Of a DNA stretch of 64,000 bases, positions 41,424-54,712 are shown piece after piece. The number at the start of each line of letters is the position of its first letter. Position 1 is the stretch's first letter. A model generated the notes under the pieces. The model saw only the letters and a program-made list of their open reading frames with translations. It was not told the origin of the DNA and made no database searches. Made by a program: the position numbers and the translations under genes. The DNA is from Bombardia bombarda (lineage: Eukaryota; Ascomycota; Sordariomycetes; Sordariales; Lasiosphaeriaceae), in contig JAULSR010000005.1 of NCBI GenBank assembly GCA_030512295.1, positions 62,001-126,000 on the forward strand, written 5' to 3'.

Positions 41424-43409
41424 ATGGCCCCTAGGCGACCCTCAGAGTCAGCCTCGAAGCCCAACGGCCCTCCAGTCTCACGAAGCACAATATCGCGTCA
41501 ACCGCCAATCCCCAAGAAGAAACGTTCCCAGCACCAAAAAATCTCCTACATCCCCTCGTACTGGCGAGGTAGAACAGGGCCCAAGCCCGAAAACCTGAGT
41601 CTTCGGGACTTTGGCCGCGTGTGCGACGTGGCCGACACACTCATGGACCGTATCGAGAACGATATTGTGCCCGAGAATCATCTCGCCAAGGAGATTGTTG
41701 AGTATACAGCCCGGGAGCGATATAATAGTAACACCAACGGCAACGACATCCCCATCGACAATATCAACGACAAACCCAACAAAAAAACCAAAGACAAAAG
41801 GGACAAAAATATAAACCCCAAGTTTCTCCTAAACGAGATACCCGTGGCGGCCGTGGTGCTCGTTGCCAAGTGCTCAAGGGTGGCTGAGTGGATACGGTTG
41901 GAAAAGGCTGCGGTGGTTTACGACTTCGTGGTACGAAGAATCATGAAAATCATAGAGGAGAGAGGGATGGATGATTGGCAAATGCATTATCAAAAGATCT
42001 TGACGGGCATTGACGAGGGTATGGGAAGACGCTTTGCATCTGGTTAGTGCCTACTACCTTACTTTCCCCTCTCCTCTCTACAAAGGTTCCCTGATATTTA
42101 AATGTGTGTGTGTGCGTCTTCTCCAGTCAGTAACTCCCAATGCTAATGCTAACCGTCACGCATCCGAAGAGGTTTTCCTATCCAGGTGGGAGGGCCGGCA
42201 GTTTGAAGCGGCTGATCTCGTCGTCCGCTGGTATCAGAAATGCGAGCTTGACACCAAGATATACAATAACCACGAGTCTCGCCAGTGTGATCAGCGGCCG
42301 AGTGTCGAGACGAGTGGTGAAATAGGGGTAAGTCAACAACACTTACGAAGGTTTGAAGACGAATACAACGACGTCTCCATTACTCCCATCATTGCCACTA
42401 GACCCACCCATAGCAACAGCAACAGTAATACTAGGATGAGCAACGAGATTCGACTGGGACCATCAATACGAGCAACAGGATTATCCCACCGCGCTCTCCA
42501 ACAACACCATCAAGCAACACAACCACAACTACCTCAACAACATCACAGCGCCACACTCTCAGACTGGCCACATCTCCCACACGCACCAGCTACCCCAGCG
42601 TCGGCCAGTATCTATTGCAGTGGATGTGTCGACTCGAACCAGAACCAGAACCATCACCATCACCATCACCATCACCATCACCATCAACATCATCAGAACA
42701 ATACTACCCAAGGCCACCCATCTATCATTCCCTACCACTACCCCAGCAGCAGCAGCAGCAGCAGCCGCAGCAGCAGCAGCAGCCGCAGCACCACTACCAC
42801 CCTTACCTACACGCAGAAGGACATGAGCAACAACAACAACACCTCCCCCCACCTCCTGTCGAAATACCTATCGACTTCCTAAACCAAGCTATCCTAGCCC
42901 TCTACGACGCCTGCGACATGAGCGCAACACTGGCCAACGACCGCCGGGACGGCAAGACGACGACGACGGCAATAAAAGCATTTGATTCTGGAGTAGTCGA
43001 TACCAATCACAACTCCAACGATCATGACAGAGACGATGGCTTGTCCGGGGAGGACATCGAGTTCAGGATCAAGGTGAAGAGAAGCAGAGCGCTGATCCTC
43101 TCCGAGAAGTATCAAATTCCACTCCTCCGAGTGGTTGATATCGAGGACAACATGCATACTACTCCCACACATACCGACTATGGGCGTAGTGATAGTGGTT
43201 TTGACACAGGGGGCAGCCATGGTACTGGGCGCACCCCTCGGTCTTCGGTATCAGCAACCTATCATGACCCCAGCCCGACGTACCCCCACCCCCCGAGGTA
43301 TTACTCATCGCATAGAGATGGACATAGGGAGGAGGGGGGTGATGATGCCGATGCTATTGGGGAGCTGGTTAATGGGTTTCAGGAGGGGATTCGGCACCAA
43401 AGATGGTGA
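41424..43409 (+). CDS. hypothetical low-complexity protein
   Basis: Predicted 596-residue protein in three exons (41424-42042, 42131-42327, 42435-43409) that join in frame with GT-AG introns. I recognise no domain. The N-terminal 200 residues look folded, with a helix-rich segment around RDFGRVCDVADTLMDRIEND and VAAVVLVAKCSRVAEWIRLEK. The middle is low-complexity: Thr-rich, alternating Pro with Ser or Glu, and Gln runs of seven and five. A second ordered segment near residues 440-520 has IPIDFLNQAILALYDACD and IEFRIKVKRSRALILSEKY. In the last exon a second frame stays open and would read His and Ser runs; the chosen frame is preferred because it continues to the ordered C-terminal part. Probably a regulatory protein, but this is a guess. 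Confidence 0.65.
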
Positions 43410-44888
43410 GATCGGCTGCGGTGTAGGCGGTGATGGTGCTGGTGGTGGAAAGGGGCTGGCTGGTTGTAAACAGAAATGTCCAACTCGAGACCAACCATCC
43501 ATCGGCAGGCAATATGTGGGGGGTTGTCTGCTTGACGAGCTCTGGGTAAGTTTATTTCAATCCATCGGCACGATGAAACAGACGTCAGCTGATCTTTAAA
43601 TCAAAGCCGCCAAGTATCTCCTTACTCACGAAAAAAACACTGCATGCACGTCGCCATCATGATTACCATCACATGCAAACAATTCGACATCGCCATAGAA
43701 AATTGAGCAGGATCAGCAACGGACTGTTAGTAGTAACATTACCACACTGTACTCATGCCATGTTTGCATACCTTGCCTCAGTTATCTTCCATGACAGACT
43801 TGAAGATACATATATACCGATATTTTACTAAAAAAAAAAGGAATTCGAGAGTCATGTTATAACAAATTGGTATCGCACTGGAGGCTCTCATTGTACAGAG
43901 ATAACACCAGCTGACACCTACCAATGGTGGGTCTAACAGACTTTCTGATCGATGCTGTACCCAGTATAAGTACCTACTTACCCAGCCATTCAGTCGTTTC
44001 CATGTTATTCACCAGTCGCCAATCAAGACTCGTGGCGCGGGCCTAGGTCCTCTGTTCTTGGTCCCGTTTCGTTTCACAAACACACATTCTTGTTTACACT
44101 TACCAATAGGGGCTATGCTGTAAACAAAGCCATCAAAGTAACGCATGAAAAAAAAAAAAAAAAAAGGAGGGGGCTATACCTGTCCAACTTTTTGAGCGAT
44201 GACAAGCTGCACGGGTTGCCTCATCACATGCTGATGCGTACGCTCAGTCAGGGACTCAAGATGATTGTGCTCGACCATTCAATGACCCCCCTCCTGAGTG
44301 TTCTACGGCGGCAATTCCACCGGGGGCTTTCTGCGAGTCTGCCCCTTCTTCGCCGGTCTCTTCCTGTTGTTCGTGGAAGTCTTGCCGCTGGGATTCGGCG
44401 GCGCCATGTTGAACATATTTATGAATAAAGATTGTTGTACATTCACGTTTACTAACGTACTGCGTAAAGCCACACACCACCTTTGCCAAGACCTTTGCCA
44501 AGACCTTTGCCAAGCGAGCCAGGGTTATATGTGGCTTGACCCCTTGCGGCTTGGCTTGGCTTGGCATGGCTTGCCAGGTTGGAGCTTTAGCCAGCTGTGG
44601 TCAAGGATCTGATTGGCCAGTAGGGAGTACGTAGTGTACCTTTCAGCACCCACCTTTTTCTAACGATGCGGCGACGTGTAAAGTACTGGACACGGGCCGG
44701 CCAAAGCTTGGGAACAGCTTGCCTCAAACCGAACTGTTTGGTGTCTGGTTCAGGGCAGGAGAACTGACATTTTCCAGCAACCACCAGGAACAAGCCGCTG
44801 CCCGAAACCAGAACATAGCCCAATAAAACACAATCGCAATTGGGAATCGACAAGACAACATCCACCAAGCATACAGAAAACACACAAA
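43410..44888. other. 1.5-kb intergenic region
   Basis: It holds the Sec62 promoter on its right. A three-fold repeat of cctttgccaaga (44480-44515) and a run of ttggc words (44545-44570) are present. A 34-codon minus-strand frame from 44406 (MAPPNPSGKTSTNNRKRPAK and onward) is basic and Pro-rich but too short to support. Confidence 0.45.
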
Positions 44889-46193
44889 ATGCAACAGGAC
44901 GGTCCTCCCCCTCCGGGGCATCAGCATCAGCAGCAGATGCCCAAGCCCCCGCCCGAGCAGATCGCCGCCATGCAGCGCCAGCTCGCCATCGACGCCGAAA
45001 AGGCCGGCATGACCGTCCCCGAGTTCATCGAGCGTCTCAAGCAGCAGCAGCTGCAGATGCAGATGCAGATGCAGCAGCAGATGCAGATGCGCATGCAACA
45101 ACAGCAACAACAACAACAGCAGCAAGGCCAGCCGCAACCCATCGTTCCTGGGCCCCCGAACCCCGTCGCCCTTGCACTGGCTACCTTCCTGCGCAGCCAG
45201 GCCCTCAAGCCGCGCACCTGTATCCTCAACGGCGAGCGCAAGGACATGTTCAAGGGTGAGTCTTCTTCTTCCTCCTCTCCCTTCTTGCCCACCACACCCA
45301 GTAAACTAACAACACCTCTCCCCCCCAAAACCCAGTCAAACGTGCCCTCCGCGCCCTGCAGTCCCCCGCCTACGAAAAGGCCCGCACCAAGAACCCCGCC
45401 CTGCCCGAGATCACAGACCGCGCCTCGCTCGAGAACACGTTCAAGCTGCTGCCCATGTCGATGCTGGCTCTCCGCGTCACCAAGTCGGACCCGCACGAGG
45501 GCCACGACCACGCCCCCACCCCAAAAAAGAAGGGCGCCAAGCGCGTCAAGGGTCTGTGGACCGTCAAGATCGAGCCCCAGCAAGAGGCCCGCGAGGACAT
45601 GTACTACGTGTGGCTGTGGGAGGGCAGCCAGGTGATGCGCAAGGTCTACGGCGTCCTCGCCCTGCTGCTCATCTTCATCGTCGTGCTCTACCCGCTGTGG
45701 CCCGTCAAGCTGCGCCAGGGCGTCTACTACCTCAGCTGGGGCTTCCTCTTTTTGCTCGGCCTCTTCTTCGCCATGGCCATCTTCCGCGTCATCTTGTTCT
45801 GCATCACGTATTTCGTGCTCAAGCCCGGCTTCTGGCTGTTTCCGAACCTGTGGGAGGATGTCAGTGTCGTCGAGAGCTTCAAGCCTGTTTGGGCGTGGCA
45901 TGATGTGAGTTTTTATTTATCTTCCTATCTTTTTGGTCCAATATGTATGTGATCATCAATAGCTAACAGACTAAATCCAGCCCAACCCTCCGAAGAAGAA
46001 GAAGAAGAGCAAGGCCTCCGCTGCCACATCCACTGCCGCCGGCGCTACCTTCTCTGCTACTACCGGACAACCTGCCCCGGCCACGGCCACGACTACCGCC
46101 ACGGCCACGCAGATCAACACTCAGCCCGCCGGTGGTTTACAACAGCGCTATGTTGGCCCAAGGGTGGAGGAGCTCGATGATGACGAAGAGTGA
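44889..46193 (+). CDS. SEC62: Sec62, ER translocon subunit
   Basis: Predicted 382-residue protein in three exons (44889-45255, 45336-45904, 45981-46193). The N-terminus has Pro- and Met/Gln-rich repeats. The conserved cytosolic domain (VALALATFLRSQALK, KRALRALQS, FKLLPMSMLALRV) follows, then two membrane spans (VYGVLALLLIFIVVLYPLWPV and, after a short loop, FLFLLGLFFAMAIF continuing to CITYFVL), and a cytosolic tail with a KKKKKSK cluster and an acidic end (EELDDDEE). Sec62 works with Sec63 and the Sec61 channel in post-translational import into the endoplasmic reticulum. It is an essential housekeeping gene and should be single-copy, a useful synteny anchor. It is convergent with the phospholipase D gene. 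Confidence 0.95.
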
Positions 46194-46798
46194 TGTGGTC
46201 TGTACGATGGTGGGGTGTCGATTGGTGAAGAGAAAGATGGAGGGACGAATGGATGGCATCTACGGCGTTTTGGGCGCGCGCGTGCAGTTGAAGCATTTCA
46301 GTTATCATAGTAGTGCTGTATTGTACTACTCGCAGGTCCTTGTCTCTTTCCGTATTAGAAATGCTACGACATTATATTTTCCGCGGCATACTCAGCTGTT
46401 CGAGTTATTTTAAAACGTGAAAAAGATTGGGGCACGATGGAAAAATAGTTCTTGTTCAATTTTTTTTTTTTTTAATTTGCATGGTATATTGATTGACAGT
46501 TGCATTATGGTACTTCATGGTTCACTATGACTATGGCAAATCTTAGCAGTGAATTACAGGATATATACCAAGAGAGCACAAAAAAATGACAGGACTACCT
46601 GGGTGTGCAAGTGGGTACGTCAGAGTCAAGTCGTAAAGCCAGACGGCCGGCCAGCCGACCAAGAAAACGCACGCAATCCATCCGTCAGCTCTCGTAGATA
46701 CCACTCCATTCTCCCAACTAACTCTCACTTTGTCCATCGCTTATATCAGCGGCCTATCCTAGCCTCCCATACCTAATACAACTGATCAGCCAGCTCAC
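46194..46798. other. intergenic between convergent genes
   Basis: This 605-bp gap holds the 3' flanks of SEC62 and the phospholipase D gene, with a T-run near 46460-46474. Nothing else was seen. Confidence 0.5.
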
Positions 46799-49700
46799 CT
46801 AAGTATAAAGATCATCCGTCAGATGATTCAAGCTCAGTCCATCCTCCGCCAGATCCGGAACGTCAATCAGGAACTGGAGTGGCATCTCCACCAGGTTACC
46901 CCTGATCTGGCTCAGCAACTCTTTGACCTCGGCCACACCGCCAGGGAACTCCTCCTTCACGACATGTCCATAGTCCACCTTGCCGTTACGATACGCCTCA
47001 TCCGCAATCTCCTTCTTCTCACCCGGCAACACAAAGTGCTTCGAGAAGAAGTCGTCATAGTCCGCCCAGGACCTCACCTTGTCGTTCGGCACTGGGTGGA
47101 ACACCGTGCTGAAGATATCGGTATTCTTCTGCGCCGTACCTCGCCACAACTCCTGGAAGCTACGATCAAGCGGGTCGCGCACCAGATAATCAGCAGGCGA
47201 GTCCCAGTCGTAAATATTAGGGTCACGCGTGACAGGTGTCCAGTTGCGGTCGGCGGCGTCCCAGCGCTGATCTGGCAGCAGGCCGAGGTGCTTGCGGAAG
47301 AGCTGGCGACGCAGCGAGGCCGCAAACCGCGAGGCCGTGTACGGCTGTCCTCCCATGGTGCTCTCGACGGGCGTGGGGTCCTCGATGACCACTGCAATCT
47401 CGCTGTCGTGGTTACCGAGCTGCGAGCGATCGTTGAGGTTGGCCGAGCCGCAAATGACGAGCCGGTCGTCGGCGATGAGCACCTTGGTATGGATGTAAAG
47501 CTCCTCTGACACAAAGGCGTCAAGCTCTGACTCGGGTGAGCCTGACCAGGGGAGGTTGTTGAGGTCCGGCCCGGACGCCATGTAGCATGCCGAGATGGTG
47601 TCCCAGGTTTGGTCCGAGTGGCGGTTGGCCGCCTCTTGGTAGCGGCTGTACTGGCTTTCGCCGCGGCCGCGGCGATAGTCACCGCCGTTGTCCTCGTAAC
47701 CGTCATCATAGCCGCGTTCGTAGCGGTCATCATAGTCACGGCGGGCTGACTCGTACTCAACGCCACTCTCACGCTCAACCTCGCCCATGATCTGACTGTT
47801 GTTGATGCGGTCGTAGCTGCGCAGGTTGTAAAAGTTGATGTATCGGTGCGGATCCTCGACACCTGAGTTCTGCAGGGCCTCGATAATGCTGTAGCCGCCA
47901 CGGTTGATGCTGTTGTACTGGAACTCCATGATGGCACGTGTGCCGAGGGCGCCCTCAGACTTGAGGTCGCCAGCAAAAGCGGGCACGGCAGGCATCAAGA
48001 CAATGACCTGGAAGTCCTCGCCGCTTTCATGAGCCCGGAGAATTCGGTCCACAATGGCACGACCAATCTTGTTGGAAACGGGGCGCTGCTCGTCTGATGT
48101 AGCCGTAATGAAGAACTGGGTGTAGCTAAGCGTTAGGCCTAGAGTACAGACAACATATCATGTCAAGGAAAGTTGTTGCTAACCTGATTCTCGATGTAGA
48201 CAAAATGCTGGGCATTGGTTATGGCATCGATGTAGGCATTGGCAATGGAATGCTCCGTCTTGTGGCCGGAAGACCAAGGGCAACAACTGGGCTAGTTAGC
48301 CACTTTATTCAAAATCCACAGAGAGACTCGCATACCTTCGCGTCAACTGAATGTGCGCTCCATCATTCGGGTCCAGGGAGGGCGTTCTTCTCTCCTGCTC
48401 ATCTTCGTCTCCCAAGAACCGGTGCATACGACGGCTGAAGTGACGCTGCACGCCCTCAAAAGACGCCACGTCCTCCTGAACGACATCTGGCTGAGTCGCA
48501 GTGTGAGATGAGGGCGCCTCAAGGAGCCCATACTTTCCAATGTCTCTCGAGACGTACTTTCCGTTGAAGATATAGTTCCTGGAAAATGTCAGTCAGGACA
48601 AGGCTCAAAAAGGGGCAGCAGCTTCCACGAACCATCGGTCGGCAAAGTGAATCGCCAAGCTGTCAACAATGGGTCCAGAAAGGCTGATGCTGATATCGGA
48701 CCAGCCCATTCTTGAGTTCTTTGTACGATCGACTAATACAAGATCAGCCTCAAGCTGTTAACTGGCAGTGGGTGAGTCAGGAGTTACGCTTGTTATTCTC
48801 CCATTTCTCAACATCCTCAAAGTCGTAGATTCTTGCATTGTTGTAATCTTGGCCAGGGAAGATGATGTCGTCCAGGTTTCCGGGATGAGCGTCCGCAATG
48901 GGGTGGCCTATGTTGTAAGTCCAGTTCCAGACCTTCGGTGATTAGCTAGGCGACTTACTACTCGTATCCCATCTTCCAAAGCCTAGACAGTCAGCTTGTT
49001 AGCACTTTTATGGCTCCCAAACACACAGATGAAAGGACTTACACATGTCAAGACCACCCATAAACGCAACTCTTCCATCGATGAGGCACAGCTTTTCGTG
49101 ATGTGCCCAGTAGAGCACTACATCGTCAGCTGTTCCATAGAGGGTCTTGAGAGCGTCCTTAGAAGCCTTGGCAAGGTCAAAGGTCGTCAAAGAAAGGTTC
49201 GAAAAGCCCGTCTGGAGCCCAGAGGCAATATCATTGCCACTGGGATAGTGGTCTGGGTGTCTGAAGACCTTGATGTTTGAGTGGAGGGCTTCCAGAGCGT
49301 GCTTCGTGTGCTAACAATGCATTTCGTCTTAGTTCCTATTCCAGATTCCAAGAATACACGTTTCTTACCAGCGAGTTCACTGCGAGTTCGTCAGCATATG
49401 CAAGTATCTCAGTTCCATCTTAGTCCATCGACTTACGGGTCAAAGCCTGCGGTACTTCCTTGTAGACAATCACATTCACTTGCACGCCCCGCTCGGCAGC
49501 GGCTTTTAGCATGTTATCAAGACGGTACTGCTCATTTTTGGCAGGAGGCCGTCGCAGATAGATCTCGGGACTGCATATTTCCGTTAACGAGCCAGCCAAG
49601 AAGCGACATATGTCGTCTGCAACGGGAATGGACGAGGGCGAATATACCTAAGCCACCAGTCGAGGATCCAAATGGACTCCTGTGCGGCTAAGGAGACGGT

Positions 49701-49971
49701 CAGCAGGCATTCTCTACAGTAGGATAGAGTCTACAGTACCTTCGATCGCCATGGAGACGGCCCAGAAATAGGAGGCGCCATCGACATACCACTTCGCATG
49801 GCCCGACGACTGGGGTGCGAAAGAGCTGTAGCGATTTCCGCTGTACTCGGCGTGGGTTTCATCCTCATGGCATCCATGGCCGACGTGAGTGTGAGAGTGC
49901 TTCTCTTCGTCTCCAGAGACGAGGTCCTCGAATTCTTGACCCAGCTTCCTGAACATGGTTCCTAGGCCCAT
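46799..49971 (-). CDS. phospholipase D
   Basis: Predicted 863-residue enzyme in eleven exons: 49971-49740, 49687-49648, 49570-49437, 49379-49369, 49310-49043, 48982-48959, 48907-48788, 48732-48633, 48578-48336, 48286-48184, 48115-46799. Exon 4 is only 11 nt and exon 6 only 24 nt, yet both are needed for frame and restore the family segments QALTLNSLHTKH and DMCFGRWDT. Two HKD catalytic motifs are intact: HEKLCLID (His210-Asp217) and HTKVLIAD (His634-Asp641). No PX or PH domain is seen, unlike yeast Spo14. A Tyr/Arg/Asp-rich insert (around residues 545-585) precedes the second motif. The enzyme hydrolyses phosphatidylcholine to phosphatidic acid and choline in membrane signalling. The N-terminal 60 residues are His/Glu-rich. 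Confidence 0.93.
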
Positions 49972-52582
49972 GGTAGCGTTTGTTTGGGTGTGGTGAAGGT
50001 GATGGTGACGGATCGATCCGGATGGCGGAACGAGGGGCAATCCTAGGTGTCGTGCGTGTTTGGCTCGGCTGCGGGGAAGGTCCAAAAAGTGAGGCAGCCA
50101 GGGGTAAAGGTAACAGTCTCAAGTCACCGAATTAAGCGCGCTTTATACGACGAAAAATAAGGGTGGCTTGGCGGATGAGAGACTGAATCAGGTCATGGAC
50201 CTTTAAACTGGACTTTCAGTAGCGCTGACACAGCTGATACGTTAGTCGCCAAGTATCGCCTACCACGCGTTCACGGCTTTCGATTGTGTGAAGAGGAGAG
50301 CTGAAAAAAGGGCTTGGCTTGCATAACAGAAAACAGGATGCTACCGACCTCGGTGCCAGACCTGATTGACTGCCTGCCAGTTTTACAACCTCCAGTTTTA
50401 CTTATCAATGCCAGATGCCCACATTGCCCACACCATGGAAACGCAACGGCACAGCACACGGCTGCTGACTGCGCCAGATCCCCGTTTGCTAGTAGAACGG
50501 GGCTGAATCCAGAGACCAATCGAAAACGGGGGAGCCCATGCCATCCGTCAGGCGGGTTGCGAGTTGCGGGCTGCACGTTACGCTCGCTCCGGGGCCGGCT
50601 GAAGATTGGTCCCATGTCTCTCCTCACGTAACCAGGACCAGTCTCAGTCTCCTGGTATCTTGACACCATGACACGATAGGGCTGGCGGGATCAAATATCA
50701 TGCAAGTGACGGAGGGGCATGAGCGCGGAGTCAACCGGTTGCAACGTGAATCCCAACGTGAGTTCTTTGAAGTCATTGTTATTGGGTGGTGTATCGCAGG
50801 TATGTATCCGTGGATGGGTCGGAAACGGCGCTCCTCAGTAGTTCTAACCCCTGTGAACAGTGACACAAGCTTCGAGAAAAGTGACCAAATTGGGCGCAAA
50901 GGAATCGAGATGTCGTGCGTACAGTACAGTACAAATAACTGAGCATTACCACAGGATCTGTCAGGTCACACCCGGCGGGGGGGAGACCTCACCTTGTTCG
51001 GACATATTTCTGCCAGGCGATGCCGCGATACGGTCGAAGTTGCAATGCGTTCATCGAGCCTCTCGGTCAATGACAGAAGCATAAAGATCGAAGTGACTTG
51101 GCAAAGATTAGCAGCCACAAGCCAGGAACCACAAGAAATTCCCCATATGTCAGGGGCCGAGACATTCGGGGTGTACAGTTCCGTCACACGACATTGACGA
51201 AGTGGAGGTCAGAAGCCAAAAGTCGAGCAGCCGTTTCTCATGCAGCACGAGGAAGTACGAGGAAGGGGAGAAGAGAGGCTCCCCTATTGGCTTGGATGAC
51301 GAATTGACGATGTCGAATTGACGATCGCCCAGGGCCGGCCGCCCGTCCGCCTGCCCACCGCGCCTGCTCTGCAGCGTGCAGCGTGCAGACCCCGCGAACC
51401 CCCAAATTCGCCAAAAACCTTCACTGCAGACAGGCAACCCCCGCACTAGGCGTGTGCTGAGTTAGGCTGGTGGCGCCAACCAGCGACTGCCGCCCAGGCA
51501 AGCCACCCCGAAGGCCGTGAGGTGCGACAGAAAACCGGGAGAAGGTCCAATTCAGCCTTAAAACACGCAGGATCCCCTAACGCCAGGCGTGTCTGCTCGC
51601 AAACCTGCGAAATGATTACCTGGGCCCCATCACATAGCGCTACCTATTCCTACTACTTCCGCTACTTCAATGCTTCTTTCTTCGTTCCAGGTAGGCAGGG
51701 TCGATAGGTAAGGTAGGTGCGAGAATCGCTCCTACCTCAGGTATGTAGGCTACTACTTGGATCTTCCTGGTCTGGCGACGGCAAGTGCGTCTGACATCTG
51801 AGGAAAGAGCATAGCTTGAGCTTTAACGTACACGGTAACCAATCCGTGTGTCACTACGCTTTTCTGTTTCTCACCCAGGAGACTACGCGGACGCGCATCG
51901 GTCGTCCTCACACACATGCATAGCGCATATCGCAGGTCGCAGGTCGTATATAAACCACCAGCCAGAATCCAAAGGCAGACGAACTAAGGTAAGGTCCAAG
52001 GTGGTGGGCATGGAACTTTTTTCTCTTGATTCCATGGTTCGAATCGCATTGTTCCCCCCATCATTCTCACCCACCGCCCACAACCCCCCATTATTACCCC
52101 CATCACCCATCACACCCACCTCTGCATCAACCACCACCACCACCACCACCACCGCACCGAACCCTCGTCGACGGGACGTCCTCCCACCCAGGTCGCAGCA
52201 GCACCCATCCCACCATCCATACCGCTTGAGACATTTTCTCCTTCTCTGCAACCTCCCTAAATACTTACCTACCTCTCCGTATCTTAACCGGTGCCGGCAC
52301 GACAAGTCTCAATTGACTAACCCACTCCCGATTCTTTTTTGCCCCGCAGACGACGGCCTCTGTTTCCCGGTCACCGCTTGCTCGAGGACATGACATCGAC
52401 GCACCATAACACCACCAACCGTCGAGATCCCCAAAGACACTCGTCCCAACCAATTTCCGCTTCCTTACCTTGGAAATAGCACTCGGCCAACCAGCTCGCT
52501 GCCACAAAATTTGCGCCTCCAGACAAGACCCTTTTTTTTTTTTTTTTTTTTTTGGAAAAAGAAAAGAAAAAAGAAAGAAGCC
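49972..52582. other. 2.6-kb intergenic region
   Basis: It lies between the divergent phospholipase D and GNAT genes and must contain both promoters. Open frames up to about 180 codons (51848-52393) are low-complexity, Thr/Pro-rich and built on CAC repeats. A 22-nt T run (52532-52553) lies 30 bp before the GNAT start codon, in its 5' leader. Confidence 0.5.
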
Positions 52583-53266
52583 ATGACGGAGCCCATGAAG
52601 ACGTACAGCTTCTCGACGGAGCAGCATGGCCACCTCATACCCTACATCGCGGCGCTGCATGCGTCGTGCATCACGGTGGACCACATGATAGGGCCCTTCC
52701 TGCCGCCATTGACCAACGAGAAGCTGCTGCCGTGGTGGAAGCAGAGGATCGCCGAGGCCAATCAGGGCTCGCGCGTCATCGTCCTCCTCCTCCCCCAGAT
52801 GGCGCCGGGAATAAAGCCAGCCGGCTCCGATTTGCGGGGCTTGGCAATGCTGAAGCTGCCCGAGACGGAGACGGGCTCGTTCCGGGGCCACATTGACGCC
52901 GTCCTGGTGAACCAGAAGTACCGCCGACTGGGCGGCGCCACCATTCTGGTGCAGGCCCTCGAATACGAGGCAACCCATAGGGGTCGCACCTTGCTGGTAG
53001 GTGGTTTGCGTGTGCCTCTGCATGGCATCGGTCGCAATAACGGGACCAACAGAGTTGAAACCCTATAAAAGACATGAGAGATCCCCCCAGCTAACAAACG
53101 AACTCGATAGCTCGTAAACGCCGAGACGGGCAGCGTGGGTGAGGCGGCCTTCAGGAAGTTTGGGTATACTGAAATCGGCAAGGTCCCTCACTTCAGTCGT
53201 GTCTGGCCCAGCGGCAAAAAGGGCGAGACCTTTTTCTTCAAAGACTTTCTTCCGTCGTCGTCGTAG
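52583..53266 (+). CDS. GNAT-family N-acetyltransferase
   Basis: Predicted 189-residue protein in two exons (52583-52996, 53111-53266), phase 0, joining TLL to LVNAETGS. The ATG at 52583 is the first after a purine-rich leader. The acetyl-CoA-binding signature appears as YRRLGGATILVQALEYEA (R/Q-x-x-G-x-A), and the following strand TLLLVNAETGS and helix EAAFRKFGY complete the GNAT fold, with a typical ending FFFKDFL. The substrate (small amine, amino acid or protein) cannot be told. No targeting signal is seen. It has no clear functional link to its neighbours. Confidence 0.88.
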
Positions 53267-54712
53267 CAAGCACGGCAGCGTCATGCAGTCTTTGCTCTCT
53301 GAGTATCTCGAGACAACATCAGTCTTTTTGTTCCCGGGCGTTGGCGTGCGATTTGTTGTAGATCGAATAGGCCCACGCTACTGGAGGGCAACCTCTTTTC
53401 AGTCAGTTTTCTGTTTGCAGTTTTACAACTCACCAAATACACACTGGAGGAGTCGGGCTGTCCCGTCTGCTTTCTCCCCCCTTACCTGCCGATACAAGTT
53501 TCACCGTTGCAAGTTGCATCCCAGAAGAGCAAAAACTCGAAAACTCTTCAATGACACGAAACAAGCCAAATGACCTCAATGTGCAGGAATCTGAACTAAA
53601 TACATTGCGCATAGAGAGCGCATAGGATGACAAAACAAAACAAAAAACATGACAGCAACCAAACTCGCTTCCCGAGTAACCAACCAACCAATCTTTCATT
53701 CTTATCTGGGAGGGGGCAAAGGGTCTCCCAGCCCGATGGATCACCCTAATGCCGTCCGAGTACATTGCACGCAGTATACATGAATCCCACGAGTTCAGGT
53801 GATATTTCCCTCTCGTCGCCTGTGTTGATCGACAAGGACGACACAAGAAGGCCTGGGACACACGCACGTGCTACCCAATCTATTTGGTCAAGTCCACACA
53901 TAATGTCACTGTCTCTTCGCCCTATCAGCGTATCACTGTATCAGGCACAACCCACCTTCCATGCACTTACACTTAGACTTGCGCACCTGGCTGGGGAATG
54001 CGGCCGCGGCCCGCTTCCATGTTCTCCAGACTCCAGGTCCAGGCCGGGGGCGGCCGTAACGCTGCAACCCCCAGGACTAAATAAGAGAGGTGTGCCCGGT
54101 ATGCAGTGCAATGGCCCGCCCGCCCCATCCAAACGGAACCTGCTGAATTACACATGGGATCATTGGAATGAATACACACATCGAAGCCGCCACCAGCGGA
54201 GACAAAAAACAATTGGCGAATGATATGCCCCAGCCTGCCCAGGTGTTCCAATGCCAGGGTTTGACTTTTGGTGTGCTTTTAGCCTCGGTCAATAATTGCG
54301 ATGGAAGCCCGCTTTTTTCGAGGTCACTTATTCCCCAGCTTCCTATTCGGGACCAGGCAATCGGGCTCGGAATGGCTGGGTACGTATTGCTTTGCTGCAA
54401 CAAGTGCATACTGCAGGCTGATCATATCCTGCCTATCCTACCTATCCATCCCGAAATATTTTGGTAGTCGCCCAGCCGCTTTCCACATTGGAGGAAGGTG
54501 GATGGGGACATTGTCATGGCCAGGTTCAAGGGAGCTGGAGATATAAACATGGGATGAGGACCAAGTTGAAATAGTAGCTTGTGTCCCAGCTTTGCTCCTT
54601 CTTCTCTGCTTGCACGTTGGTTCTTGCTTCTTCTCCCTGCTTTCCGGTCCGTTCTTTACCATTAAGTTGGAAAAAGAGACATTGGGAATTTGACGTCGCC
54701 TCCATCTCAACA
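53267..54712. other. 1.4-kb intergenic region
   Basis: It lies between the GNAT 3' end and the RNase T2 start. Several overlapping open frames are present on both strands, none with a recognisable pattern. No repeats of note. Confidence 0.45.

Noticed and set aside
44305..44406. 34-codon basic minus-strand peptide
   Set aside because: Too short to judge, no paralogue in the window and no recognised family of very small basic proteins matches.
51848..52393. 181-codon Pro/Thr-rich frame upstream of the GNAT gene
   Set aside because: Built on CAC-rich DNA, with no recognisable ends, and lying in a promoter region.
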